From Burhinus oedicnemus (lineage: Eukaryota; Chordata; Aves; Charadriiformes; Burhinidae): DNA of 64,000 nucleotides. The stretch is from positions 1,103,443 to 1,167,442 of the forward strand of contig VFFE01007188.1 in assembly GCA_008921705.1 (NCBI GenBank), given 5' to 3'. Position numbers and translations under genes: made by a program. The notes beneath the pieces are model-generated. The model saw only the letters and a program-made list of their open reading frames with translations. It made no database searches and was not told where the DNA came from. This document shows positions 36,004-49,000 of this stretch, in pieces; positions within the stretch are counted from its first letter, which is position 1; each line of letters starts with the position of its first letter.

Positions 36004-39000
36004 CTGCTTGTAAAAAAAACCAAAACCCAACAACTTTATAGTTTGATTGTGTGTCTATTGCCATGTAGCTGTTTTTTATTTACAGAGAGAAGGATTTTGC
36101 TTGTTAGAGAACACATAAAAGATATTTTCTTTATTTTCTTTTTTCTCCTATCCTCAGGACAAAATATAGTTCTCTGTCATTACAGCATATTTGCATTTAA
36201 ATAGCTTGACATACTTCATATCTAACCCTCAAATTTAATTAAAGTAATCTTTGATGTTAAAAAAATGTGTGAACTGGAAAACCTTTGGGAGAGAAGAAGA
36301 AAGCATATTGCTGAATGTCAAAATGTCAAGTAGATTGGAAGTTACAAGGTCTACTGAAGGTAAGCTAAAACATGGAAACTTAATCTGAAGAGATTAAAAC
36401 ACAACTACAGTTTAAAATATATTTAAATATGAAAATGGATTTTGATTTGAAAAAATAATACAAAACATATATCGATTTTCAAGAATAAGAAACTTGTAAA
36501 AAGGCACAATTCTGGAAGATGTAGATGTAACAGTAGATAGCAAAATAAATGTGAGTTTATTGTGCCTTTGTGGCAGAAAAGAGACCTATAGGTTTTGGAA
36601 TATATATGCAGTTGTATCAGGATCTGTCTAGAATCTTTACATGGAAGTTGCTTATCAACCATTACAAATGTTATTATATCTACTAGAAAAGTAGAAACAT
36701 TATGAATAATATAGAGAAAACCAACAAAGAAGAATAAATAGTTGTTAACGTCGTTAACGTGATAAGCTTAAGAGTTGCTTTTAAGGGCACTAAAAGGAGA
36801 TTTATGAACATTTGAAGTTAGCCTAAAGCCACTACTTGCTTGAGATTGGGGGAGGAAAAAAAATCAAGATCACTGTGTAGAGAGTTTTTTCATCAGCTTG
36901 GCTTTTCAGACCAGAAGAAAAAGTATTTATAAATATAGTAGATTTCTATTCAGTTATTTGGTTAAAAAACAAGACAAAGTAACAAAACAAAAAGTCTCCA
37001 TCCTTATTTCCTATAAATGTACATATCAGAACATGGAGGCACTCTAAAAGCCAATACTATCTTTAAAGAATGATATCTACCAAAGTAGATACTATATATT
37101 TAACATATGACCTTTACCTTCTTGTTTAAGACTGCAGTGGTTTCAGACTTAGCAGGACATTCTGAATAAAGGTTACAACAGATCATGTGAAGTTTGAAGA
37201 CCATGTAAAACTACAGTTGCAAGCAAGCCCAAACAGCAATGTATTCATTCTCCACAGTCTTTACTTTCAGGGTCTTCCTAGGTGCTTTCTTTTCTGACTT
37301 TGTATGAAAGCTTATTTGCTGCCATTTTACTCAGCCAGTGTGCGGATATTAAAAGTTACTCTCAGTTTGCAAGACAGAGCACTGTGACCATAACCTCTCC
37401 TTTCAAGGAAACCTTTTAATTCTCATTCAGTTCTCTTCTTTTAACTGAGGTTGGACCTACATCAAGAAAGAATAATATCTTCATGCCCTCAAATGTAACC
37501 TCTTCATTTTTCCCTACCGCCTGTAGCATTCTATGCTTGTCTCAGGTGTACAACAAGGTCAAAATCATGGTCCCTCCTACACTGTTACTCACAAATGGCC
37601 TCGATGTGGGAGTCCTATGGCATTTCTGATCCAGATTAGGTAGTCTTTCAAGTTGGCTGACTGAACTACAGATGAAGTTTTCCATGAAAAAGATGGTGTC
37701 AGGACTTCATGTTCCCTCTGGAGATCTCAGAAGCTTAATGTCCCTCCTTTGTTGTGGGTTGTCTAAAATCTCAAGTCATCTTTTCTGTGCCAATAAGATT
37801 TTGCCTAGGGATTTATCTGCCTTGGGGTTTTTTGTTTGTTTCCCATTCTCCGGAAAGGTTTAAGTTTGAATTCAATAATAATTTAAATAAGAAATGTCTT
37901 TATCTCTAAATCCAAATACACGTGTCACTCTATATTTTTATGTAAGTATGCTTTCATTCCCTGCATACTTATTAAATATGGTGTAGGTGACTTTCTAAAA
38001 CTTAAGTTTCTTCCATTTTGAAGTACAGTTCATAAATCTCAAACAAGCAGACTTAGTCTGTAGTTTGATTTGGTATATTGAGAATTCAGATGGGGTAGCT
38101 GACTAAATTGATTTTTTTTATTATTGAAGATAAGAAAACCAGATGATTCATCACATATGAATTAGTATTTGGGGGGACTGTATGACTCTCAGCTGTGCAT
38201 CCAAGGCTCTGCGTTTTTCATGCACTCATTCATTCAGCTTTTTCCATATTTTTTATAAAGTATTTTTATACTGAAACAAAAACTTTAAAAACAAAATAAA
38301 AATCTTACTGAATTAGCAGAATATGCTAACATTTAACATTTTAGAGAGAAGTCACACTAAGAAAAGCAAAGCCCCACAAAATGAAATAAAACATACCTCA
38401 CAACTCCTTTTCCATTGCACTTCTTGACCTTAACAGAGAGCCTGAGTCAACAGATGTAATGGATAACCATTAGATTTAAGCTATTTCAGTTAATATGTAG
38501 AAACGCAATCAAAAGATGAAGCACTTCCAAAGGAGATGTTGCTGTGATTTCTTTCTTCCTAACCCTGAGAATTACACATACAGATATATAGATATCTGTA
38601 TCTGAATTTAGGTTAAAGAGTGATGGTCCAAAAGATGGTATTTGTCTCGCTTAGAAAATCATGAACAAAGGAGTCTTCTATATGTGGTAAGTCTGGAATA
38701 AAGTTTAGGGTTAAAAAGGGTGATGAAGTTGTTTCCACCTGTAAACATTTTATTTCAATTTTGTGTCCATTCATTCTGGTTTGGATGAATTATATCATTT
38801 TAAGATTAAGCTTAAAAATACCTGTGGGGCTAGAGTGGACTGAAAACCCCGCCTCCCAAATCTTCCACCTCAGTTTTACCTATTGCTAAGTAAAAAAGAG
38901 AATAATCTGATTTGTAACTGAAAAATAAGAATAAAAACCAGAAGTTCCTTAATATTTTTCCTATTCTGAGACAGTGATTTTAAAATAGTAAAATAATAAA

Positions 39001-39061
39001 ATAAATTCAAAACCCTAATAGCTTCAAATCCTGTTCTCAGAGTTTATCATCTATACAAGTC
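36004..39061. other. Unassigned AT-rich DNA
   Basis: No gene. It starts with an A-rich, CC-interrupted stretch (36010-36030). A tandem GTTAACGTC-type doublet (36744-36759) is the only local oddity. Open frames are 60-80 codons. Confidence 0.5.
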
Positions 39062-39965
39062 AAAATCATAGAAATGTTTACTTGAAAAGGCATCTAGAGA
39101 TGCCTTTTCCAGCATCCTTCTCAAAGCAGATTCATCATCAAGACTAAATCAGATCAGCCATGCCTTTGTCTATCTGAAGCATGAAAAATTCCATAGACAT
39201 GTTTTTTCTGCAGCCTCTCTGGGCAACCTTTTACAGTGATGAACTTTTTGTCAAGTGAAAAGGTTTTTCCTGATATCTAATCTCAGCCTCCAAAACAGCA
39301 ACTTCTGGCTCTTGGCCACTGCTGCCTCATCTGTCACTACTGAGAAGAATTTGTCTCTGTTATCTTTGTAACTGTCCTTCAAATAATTGTAATGACAGAT
39401 CATCAGCCTCCTCTTTACCAGACTACACAAGCCCAGTTCCCTCAGCGCTGCTTCATGCTCTAGGTCTCTGACCAGCTTGGTAGCTGTTCACTGGACCGTG
39501 TCCAATTTCTCAGCATTCTTTTTGAGGTGTTTTTGTGGTGGGGCCAGATAAAATAAAACTGGACGTAGTATTTCAAATGCCCAGTGCCAAGATGAGAGGG
39601 ATAATAATTTCCCTCAATCTGTTGATTCTCCTCCTCCTAATGTAGCCCACTATACACTTTGCTGTATCTGCAATGAAAATATGCTCTGGGCGTACATTTA
39701 CCTTGGTGTCTGCAGTAACACTGAGGTCCTTTTCAGCAAAGCTATTATTCAACCATTTTGTTCCCAGCCTGTACTCATGCAGACGGTTCTTCTATCCAAG
39801 GTGCAGAACTTTACAGTTCTCCATGTTGAACATCAACATGTTTCTGTTGACGCAGTCCTCAAGTTTGTCAACGTCCATTCAGATTGAAGCTCTACATTTC
39901 AGCATGACAATAACACCCTTTAGTTTTAGTATCACTCAAAATCTGTGCATTCATCTTAATTAAAT
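39062..39965 (-). mobile_element. Old, diverged CR1 LINE, reversed
   Basis: It begins with a degenerate 3' end ('aaatcatagaaatgtttac'). In order it then shows the reversed CR1 landmarks: 'cctctctgggcaacc', 'gtcaagtgaaaaggtttttcc', 'cctctttaccagactacac', 'cagttccctcag', 'ggacgtagtatttcaaatgc', 'aatgtagcccactatac' and 'catgttgaacatcaac'. It is clearly more diverged than the 22634 and 12543 copies and belongs to an older subfamily. It may continue with fading similarity to about 40230. All reading frames are broken. Confidence 0.85.
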
Positions 39966-40204
39966 AATATGGGACACTATCAATTTCTGGGATACTCCAG
40001 GAGTTACTGGATGTCAAGTTATTTATTACTATCTTGTGAGACAACAGACCATGAACATGTTTGTTGCTTGGATTGTCTTTTATTTTCTAGCCAGGACATT
40101 TTTTTTGTATCAACAATATCTCTTTTATGTTCATTCATTATTAGAAAGTAGCAAGACAGTCAGATCCATAGCTTTTGGTTGGTCTCAAGAAATATCAGGT
40201 TCCT

Positions 40205-40570
40205 ATTATCTGCTTATTAAGTTCTTATGACATTGGCAGGGCACAGCACAGGGGCACTGGAAGCGACATGGCTACCCACTGCACCCAGCAGGACAGGGGC
40301 CTCACCGTCAGGGCCTTTCCCACCACCTCCAGTGAGGGTGCAGGGCAGGCTGAGAAGGCAGCTGGGGACAGTTTCCACCCCAGGATATCAAGCATTTTCC
40401 TGTAGGGAAGACGGGAATGTTCCGAGGCCAGGCTAGGCTGTCAGTCTGTGAGTGGGTGTGAGGATCGGGCCCAGTGAGGGGAACTGGGGTCAGAGACAGC
40501 CCTGGGATGGCCTGTGTGCTGAATGAAAGTGTGGCATTAAACTCTGAATGCACCTTCCGCAGGTGGTAGG
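40205..40570. other. GC-rich island of unknown origin
   Basis: About 365 bp of clearly GC-rich DNA in an AT-rich setting, with sharp edges. CpG dinucleotides are few (for example near 40264, 40305, 40411), so it does not look like a promoter CpG island. Open frames occur on both strands (40175-40405, 40227-40436, 40308-40553), as expected from low stop density in GC-rich DNA. A 'gcattaaactctg' near its right end could be an LTR-like poly(A) site, but no TG...CA ends or duplication were found. Confidence 0.45.
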
Positions 40571-43130
40571 TACAGCTACAGTGTTCCCTTAAAAAAGCGT
40601 TATGTAGTATGCTTGTGGAGCTGAGTAACTGAGGTTCACGGAGTGAGCTCCGATATTAGACTGCTGACCAGCTGTAGTGGTTTTTTGCTAGTTAATTCCT
40701 TTGTCTCACTTTGAAAAACAGCTTTTTTGTTGTGTTGTTTGGGGTTTTTCCCTCCCTCCTCTCCAAAACAAACCTATTTACAGAGAGTTATTCCTAAGCA
40801 GCAGGCACATGGACTGTCTATCTTAGGTCAGGAATCAGACCTTGGCCCTCCTTTGTTTTCTAGTGTAGACATAATTATATAGACTTCCTTCTACCGTCTT
40901 GGATGTCCAGTTTAATTTGTAGACAGATAACAATGACAGCCTCTCCAGTCTGTCCAGATCACTTACCAAGGCTGAAAATTTAGTTACAGAGAGAGAGAGA
41001 GAGATTGACCCCACTATAAATCCTCTTTTGTAGACAGGTTGAGCATTTTTCAATTGTCATGTGGGGTTAACCTTTTTATTGCTTGGTTGTCTTAAAGACC
41101 TGTGGAGATAATGAATTTGTAGTTACAGGCTAAGGCACAGGTAGAAGGTGTCTTGCAGCCTAAATATACCAGACAGTTTTCTAAACTAGTAGGCACATCC
41201 AAATAGTCTATCCACTGTCTCATGTGTCAACAGGAGGCTAGTGATGCACTGGGTTAATGGTTCTTCTTTCTAGCAGTGTGATGTTCTGACTGAGACCATG
41301 AATACTGTAGAATGTGTTTCAAACTCGTTTTATACAGTGGGCTGGTTCTGATATCATAACAGGTCACATTAAGCAAAGCTAATTCAAATAAAACAAATAG
41401 TGTAAAAGTTAGTGTGAACTATAATGACCTATTTTTCGTATACAACAAAAGTGGGAAACAAATATGAAACTAAGTTGCTTTAAAAAATGTCAATCACATA
41501 TGTTTCATAATTAATACTGTTGAAAATATAATCTGTGCATCCTTCTTCTGTATCAACACTACGAAAGCTTTTCATTGAACCTTTACATATTGTGTGATTA
41601 AAGTGTTTGTACATAGTATACCTTTTCCTACATATACATACCTCAGCGTAGAACCTGAAGTGCTGATGGAGTTTTAGGTAAACACTGAGGTTCACACCAA
41701 GGTCTGTCCAGAAGCAGTATTTACATGAGCATAATATTGTATGAACTCAAGTGTACTATTTCTGTGCCCAAAATTTTACAGGCCCATGGTGCTGTGGACA
41801 GGAGTCAGTTCTCAATTTTACTGATTCTTCATCATAAATGAAAAATAATATATTCTATGTCCCATTGTACAGAATAGGTACACCCAAAGATTCATGGAAA
41901 TAGGGTTACGCTGATCATGTTTGATCCCAGTTTGGTGGAATCATTTCGTAACTCATCCAGTGCAAGTTTCACTCTCTGCCTTAATTATCTTTACCATGTT
42001 GCTTGTGCTGGTCTTACTAAGTGGCACTTTCATCATCTCCTTTACTAACAAGTCTTAGAATGTCCTGCTCATTCCTTGCCCACTTTCTGCCCTCAACCAC
42101 ACCTCTTTTTTCCTTATTTCTCTACCTGCAGTCAGTAGTGATGTGGCAGTAATAACTTCAGGCAGGATACCTCTATTCTCTGGACCAGATTTAGTACTAA
42201 GACCTTAAAGGTAACAGGACAGTAATAGACTATTACAAACTTCTACCTGTAAAGCAAGCTTTTCATAATGAGTAAATTAAATTGAATTTTGTATTTCCCT
42301 TATTTTTTTCCTTGTAGATAAGTAGACTAATAAAATATGTCACATCTATAAGCAGATTCAAACTATCAACATTAAGATGTAGTAATTACAACGGATATGG
42401 AGAAATCCACTCTAACACTATGAAGGTAAAATATTAACATATGCAATATGACAATCAAATACATAGTTCTAGTGCAAATTTGAAGAGCCTGAAGAAAATC
42501 TGTCCACCTTCAGATTAATCAGTTGTGGCAGTTTGCTGTGGTTCACTGAATAGGTATACAGTATAAAATTTTGACTCTGAATTCAGTTTTTTGTCAGATG
42601 AACTTCCATGATTATTTACTGTTTCCCTCTAGCAATGCAAAATTGTTTTCTGTGGTATTGACCTTTAAGACAAAGAAGCTTTTTTAAAGAAGAAAACTGG
42701 AAGAAAACTAAGCTGACATAAGTTATATGAACTTTAAAGGAACTAATAGGAAAAGATCCTGCTATGGATATAAAACCACATAGATTCTTCTTTCATCATT
42801 GTATTTTTATCATGATTATGTATAGGTAGACTAATGTAGTCCTCAGTGTTGTAAGGCTTAAAGGATATAGCAAGCAAATTCTGCCTTCAGAATTAATGTA
42901 GACTCTTGGGGGAAAGCAGGATTCCTCTTCTTTGACTCTTGACATTCAAATATTCAGTGTTAGGTTCATTTTTGGCCACAGCTGACCTAATCTCCCTTTA
43001 TAGGCAATAGAGAGATTGGTAATCTCCCAAGGAAATTAATCTGGTTTTAGACCAGATCTTAAAATTATATCAACTGCCATATGGAGCCTTTATTTCTCCT
43101 ACTGACTCTAAGAGGAGTCTAGGATAATTA
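40571..43130. other. Unassigned non-coding DNA
   Basis: No gene. It contains an (AG)n tract at 40988-41004 and a T/G-rich stretch near 40680-40760. Confidence 0.5.
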
Positions 43131-43139
43131 GCACAAAAG

Positions 43140-43400
43140 TAGACCTCAGAACCCACTTGTGCTATCCACACATAAGGTCTAATTCAAGTTGAGATGCTGT
43201 AGGTTGTCTGAGATGTTCTTGGGGGCATATGAAAAAGAATGTAAGGATAATTTATGTTGTTCTGAAAGAACAGCTGGATGTGAGGTAAGATATCTAGCCA
43301 TCTCAAACATTTCTAAGTGCCTATGCGTAGGCAATTGAATTAAAAGCCCCAGATTTTCAGATATCTTAAGTCAGGGCAGACGCGCACTATCCAAAGTTTA
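43140..43400 (+). repeat. Decayed ~240-bp-period repeat family, copy 3 (weak)
   Basis: Phrases such as GTTGTCTGAGATGTTCTTGG, 'gaaagaacagctggatgtgagg' and 'tctaagtgcctatgcgtaggc' parallel wording in the 15.5 and 51.4-52.4 kb copies. Similarity is low and only one unit is visible. Confidence 0.3.
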
Positions 43401-44639
43401 AGGATAATCAGTCTTAGGTTCTTAAAGCAATTCTTAATAAAAATACTTTTGCCTTTCATCGCAATCTGTTAATAGAACTCATTTCTCTGAGACTCATAGG
43501 GAGTGCTGACAGTGTGTTAGATCTGAAGGTGATTAGCAAAGATATTTTGTTATTTTTATAACATTACTCCATTTATATTAATATAATCAAAGCTCATAGG
43601 GGGATAGCTAGGGCTATCAAAGTCAATCATCAGACATATCTGTGCTATGTCATGTAGAAACATTAAATAATATTTGTTGTATGACTGGTGTTTCAATGAT
43701 ATTTAACAAATAGGAAAAGGGATTAGATTAAATTCAAAAGTAGTAGGAAAATGAAGATATTTTATTGCATTCAAGGCTGTATTCTTTTACACCGTGTTTA
43801 TACATGGCACAAACAATTTTATTCTGCTTTTATGGCAATTGACCACTGTTAGAAATGTTGCTTGATTGTTTTTTTATTTCATTTGTCAAGGCTGTTATCC
43901 CTTCATAAACTATAAAAAATATTTCATCAAATTGTTTGTTATGGTTTCTCTTCTTAATGAATTGTCAGGATACACAGCTTAGCAAAGCACATCATTGTGT
44001 GTCTATATTCGATAAATAAACATAGATTCTATATCAGCCACACACTACAGTTGTGGTCATGAGCCTATCTAACTTCTTGTTTTGTCATTAAAACCCTTTA
44101 CATTTTCCAGAAGAATACATTAATGCATTGTATTACTCACAGGACAATGGACTGCTTCTGATTTGCTTTTGATGTGTTAAGTATTTTCTTGGATGGAAGA
44201 AAGATTGCTCAGTGTAGAGTATAATTAATTTAGCAAAATGAATGTCTCATCCTCAGAGTCTCCATCTCCTTATATTTTGCTCTACTGATACTTAGTTTTA
44301 CATGTTACTGTTTCCATTCATTTACTGTGAATTGTGTAAGACAAAGCCATATGAAATAATGTTCATAATTAAGTTATTCTATTATTTTTGTTTGAGCCAA
44401 AATGTTATCTAATACTATGATTAAAATATATATGTTAGACTGTGTTGCCTTTTCCAATAGTGATTAACATGTGCTAGCTTAATTAATTGAATTACTTCCC
44501 TAACTAATCGATACCTTATTCTAAAATCAGACTAATTTTCTTCCAGTCCACACTTCAACACCCAGTTCTTCAATTCAACATCACTATATATGGCCAAGTT
44601 TTCCATAATGTCTGCACTACAAAGGGAAAACATAACAAT
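43401..44639. other. Unassigned AT-rich DNA
   Basis: No gene or recognised repeat. The 44480-44520 stretch is rich in TTAAT/AATTA words of the kind bound by homeodomain proteins; this is only a compositional remark. Confidence 0.45.
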
Positions 44640-45240
44640 GCATTTGGATTTATTGCAAATATATAAGAGGAAGCTTGATGGTTTTCTTAATAAGAAATTT
44701 TACAGAAAATAGGAACACAGAAAAGCTGCTGACCTGGCCTTATTAAATCATTTTGTGTAGTAAACCATGGGATATCACACTAGCTATTTCAGACAAGGTG
44801 AGAACTGGTAAAAGAATTATGCGATGCAAGTGGTTTATGAGTTGGAGGGTATGCTGCAGACGAAGGTTACTAGAGGTATTCAAGCAAGATCAGACCCAAG
44901 ACTGATTCTGTTTAATAGTTTCATACATGATTTTTTTTGGGGGAAAAAAAAGAACGTGCAAAGGAAATTTATTTGTGACACAAAGCCGAAGAGAATTGAC
45001 TCTACCAAAGAGAATCTGAAGACTGGCTAGAAAGTGTGAATTTACCTTGAGGAACAGACTAATGAACATGAAGTAAAAATCAATACTACAAAATATGAGG
45101 AAGAGCAATTGGAGTTTAATAACAAAAAAATCTGCTATAAAATGAGGCCTCATTGTGGGAAGTGGGTATCTGCACAAGAACCAGTTTGAATTCAGAATTA
45201 CCATAGGCACAGTTACGTATTACCAATTCAAGTCTGTCAA
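44640..45240 (+). mobile_element. Ancient CR1-like LINE relic, + strand, RT motif C readable
   Basis: The + strand frame 44824-45030 reads, in order, DPRLILFNSFIHDFF and then FICDT, matching the CR1 pattern GPVLFNIFINDL...FADDT at the right spacing (about 20 residues). The catalytic FADD box is FICD at 44968-44979. Upstream, a second frame reads TGKRIMRCKW and so on, resembling the region before motif B, and downstream sequence loosely follows the helix after the palm with several frame changes. An internal G/A run (44936-44952) has disturbed the element. No 3' tail is recognised. It is much older than the other CR1 copies. Confidence 0.6.
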
Positions 45241-45573
45241 CAAACTTCCTTCGTAATCATGCATTTTCATTTTATCCTGGGTGTAACTCAGGCTGATCCT
45301 TTAGTGTTCCTAATCTGTTTTGAAAGAATCAAACTCAGAAGCAGGTGAGGTGTACTGTGACAAACCTACTGATGCGCAGTCCTTCAAGACTATGTCAAAG
45401 TGCTCATGACAGAATAACATACTATGGTCTGAGTTTTCATCCTAGGTCATGCTCCCCCCTTGCTTACGAACAGTGGGGAAGTCTGAATCCAGTAGCCCAA
45501 TGGAGATGAGGCTGGTGCAGCTCCATGTCGCCAGATCCAAGCTATAGTGAGGCTGAGCATGTGCTCTCAATAG

Positions 45574-45638
45574 GCACACACATGCAAATACACAGACACA
45601 GGCACACACACACACACATATACATATATATATATATA
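45574..45638. repeat. CA/TA microsatellite joined to a CR1 3' end
   Basis: CACACA units with interruptions, then a pure (CA)n, then (TA)n ending exactly where the reversed CR1 octamer tail (AATCATAAAATC) begins. The junction suggests the microsatellite grew from or next to the element's tail. Confidence 0.85.
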
Positions 45639-46045
45639 ATCATAAAATCATTTAGGTTGGAAAAAACCCTTAAGATCATTGAGTCCAACCATTAACCTAA
45701 CACTGCCAAAACCATCAATAAACCATGTCACTAATCACCACTTCTACATGTCTTTTAAATACCTCCAGGGATGGCGACTCAACCACTTCCCTGGGCAGCC
45801 TGTTCCAATGCTTAAAACCCCTTTCAGTGAAGAAGTTTTTTCCTAATATCCAATCTATACCTCCCCTGGTGCAACCTGAGGCCATTTCCTCTTGTCCTGT
45901 CACTTGTTGTTTGAGAAAAGAGACTGACACCTACCTTTCTACAGCCTCCTTTCAGGTAGTTGTAGAGAACAACAAGGTCTCCTCTCAGTCTCCTTTTCTC
46001 CAGACTAAACAAACCCAGTTCCCTCATCCACTTCTCATACTGGCC
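45639..46045 (-). mobile_element. CR1 LINE, 5'-truncated, reversed
   Basis: The 3' end at 45639 has the 'catttaggttggaaaa' variant. In reverse it then shows the 3' UTR and the ORF2 C-terminal region. Two overlapping minus-strand frames carry the ORF2 tail: [20 protein letters not shown] (45715-45930) and [20 protein letters not shown] (45824-46063). The frame change between them inactivates the copy. It ends near 'tcatactggccacc' (about 46045). Confidence 0.93.
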
Positions 46046-49000
46046 ACCAAACTGCTTATACACAGCTGACCCCTTTTACTCATTATCTGTTTTCCCACAT
46101 TTGTTGCTCACCCGAACCACTCTGATCCTTTCCTTTTCTGTTCTTTGTTCCTCATCTAAACATTGCATCATAAGTCTTTTGTAATTTTAAAATGTTCTTC
46201 CCCTACATCCCAACCAAACTCCTACCTGGTTCAGACCAATTTTCTGGAGACTGTATCTTAGCATTGACTGTACTACTGATCAATTTCACTTTTGCCTTTG
46301 GGGAGTAGGGGATAACATTATTCTTCTAGTATCTCAACCTATAATTTTAAATATTTACTTGGTTTTATATGTTGTTCTGGTAATGGAAGTTTCTTCTCAT
46401 TTTGTGTTGTGCTTTTTATTTCATCATATTTCAAATCCCAGATGCCTTTATGAAATTCTAGGACCTTAAGAAACCCACACTTCATTATATTTCATCTTAA
46501 TGAGTATTAGTTTACCCGTCTTCATAAATAAAGTACCCCACATTGCCTACAAAGCAGCATTTCCACATGAAAGATGGTTTTATTCATTGCATTAAATGTA
46601 CCTTTCCCTGAAGAATAAAGAGGAAGAAAGATTCCTATGGTTGTTTCTTCTCACTTTTCACTCTTGCCTTTCATTTAGAAGCTAAGAAACTGGTATCCTC
46701 TAGAGTCAAGAATAATTCCCTTAGAAACTGAGATTAAATGATGGGCAAGGTATGCAGGAAAGTACTAAATAAATTGTATTCAAGTGAACGGACTAGAATG
46801 GTTACCTGCAGATTGCTTCTTAATATAATTCCAACATAACCAAAAAGCAAGATCACATGTAAAGAATTACTGTCAGTGGTGGTGGGACTGGATCACAGCA
46901 TGATGGCTTCAAATAAATGTTAAATTTTGCCTGTACTTCCTGAAACAATGTACCAAAACTGCATCAAATGTTAATGGAGCTTTCCAAAATTAGTAACATA
47001 GGTTTCAACACAAATCAAATCAAATATATATGTTCAGCTTAAGTAGACACACATGAACACATAGACACACACAGTTAAAAAAACTATGTAAGTGTATAAG
47101 CATAAACACATATATGTAGAAGGCTTCCACTAAAAAACAACACCAAACCCAAACCCAAATATTGAACACAGAAGTAATGACAACAAAAAACACAGAGTGC
47201 AAATATTATAGTAGGAGGGGGGAGGCCAGTTTCAATTTACATATGCTGAAACAAACTTTTTCCAAAAACTAAGTTTGTCTTTTTGTTGAAATTGAGATAT
47301 TTTAAAAGCTAATTTTGTCTAGAGTAGAGAAGCAAAACCGTTTGTTCAGTTAATGTGCTGCTGATTTTCACAAAAGATTTAATGGGGTATATATATCATG
47401 CAAAAGAAAGAAAGAAAAGTTAATGGAGCTTTGTATTTGTATTTCTCTAATTTAAGAAGGTCCTTGTTGCTTTTTGCCTGAGATATCAGTTTTGAGAATA
47501 ATAAACTTTAATGAATTTATTTTCATAGAGGTGCTGAAAGACTCAATTTCTAATGTTCAGTCTAGTTAGTGTGCCTCTGTGTGTTCTGGACAATTCACTT
47601 CACTTTGAAAACATGGATGATATCCATTATGACACAGCTTAATTTTTCCTAAGAATAAGGCTCTACTCTGCAACTATTACTGTTGTTGCAACAGACAATG
47701 GCAGGATAACATTTTTGAGGACTTCATCTTGCAGTAAGCTTTTAGTACAGAAGTTCACTCCTATAGAGGCTTGGAAGGGGTAATTTATACCAACACATTC
47801 AGGACAAGAAACTGCATCTTTGCCCATGAATGTGGCATTAAACATACAAACATAAGATGTCATACATACAGCTGTAAAAAAAAGATACGAAATTCAAGCC
47901 AGAGAGTTACCTTCATCATAGAAAGAAAATGCTGGGACAGCAGGAATGTCAGTTGGAATATTCATGGCCCAACATGTATTTTTATAGTAGGGAAATAAAA
48001 ACGAAAATTAAATTCTGAAGTGCAGTCAAGGAAAGTTGCATTAATTTTACACAAATATCTTCATCGTAAATAATGACTGAACTGTCCTTTCCAGGAAGAA
48101 CATGGACACTGACACATCTATTTATTGTGATTACAATATGCCGTAAAGATGATTTACTCAAAAGAGAAAAAAAAAAAATTCTGAGAAAAAAAAAGAAAGG
48201 AAGGAAGAGGGAGTTTTCTGTTATAAGAAAGAGAAAGCAATTCTGAGTTTGGATCTTGTCTGCTGATCCAATGGATTAAGATGCTTCTGAATTCTTCTTG
48301 TTTGTTCATTTTTTGGTTGATTTGTCTGTTTGCTTTTACAATCCATAGAATTTATTTAATTTTCTGTATAAACTAGTAGTGTTGTTTTTAATCATTACTG
48401 AAATTGTCACCTATGATTTAGTACTATTGTTAACACTATATAATGACATATGGTTATATAATGATGACAAGGTTATGTTGGAAAGTAATACAGATACACA
48501 CATATACTTTGAAACTATTTAATGGAGATCAGATACCATTTAATTTTAATTTCTATAAAATTTTGATGTCAGTAGTAAAAGACTAATAATAAAGGTGTTC
48601 ATTTTACTGTTCAGGAAAAGAAATAAAAGGACTTGAACTTAACTACTCAGTTATCATAACTGGTGCCTTATTCAAATTAATGTTCTTGAAGAAGAGAGCT
48701 GAAACCGAGTTCATATCTTAGTTTACCATCCTAAACTGATTTGAAGGGGGAGTGGAGAATGACAAAGTAGCTAGTAGAAATGACTTTAATAAAAAACTTT
48801 TAATATGAAAAAATGTTTTTACATATTGTGTTCACTCACTGTTTTCTGGTGGTTCAAAAAGGTTCAGCATGGATTTGACTGTGACAGTTGCACAGTAAAA
48901 TAATTTTGTTTCGATCATGAATGTTTCTGCTGTACAGTCATGTCCTTGACTTCTCCTGCTGCTATTAAAGGTCTGCACCTTACAGACAGGGTCAGACACA

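Noticed and set aside
40205..40570. CpG-island promoter
   Set aside because: GC-rich but only a few CpG dinucleotides, and no TATA, Inr or adjoining open frame with support.
40988..41004. (AG)n as a GAGA regulatory element
   Set aside because: A 17-bp dinucleotide run alone is ordinary microsatellite DNA.
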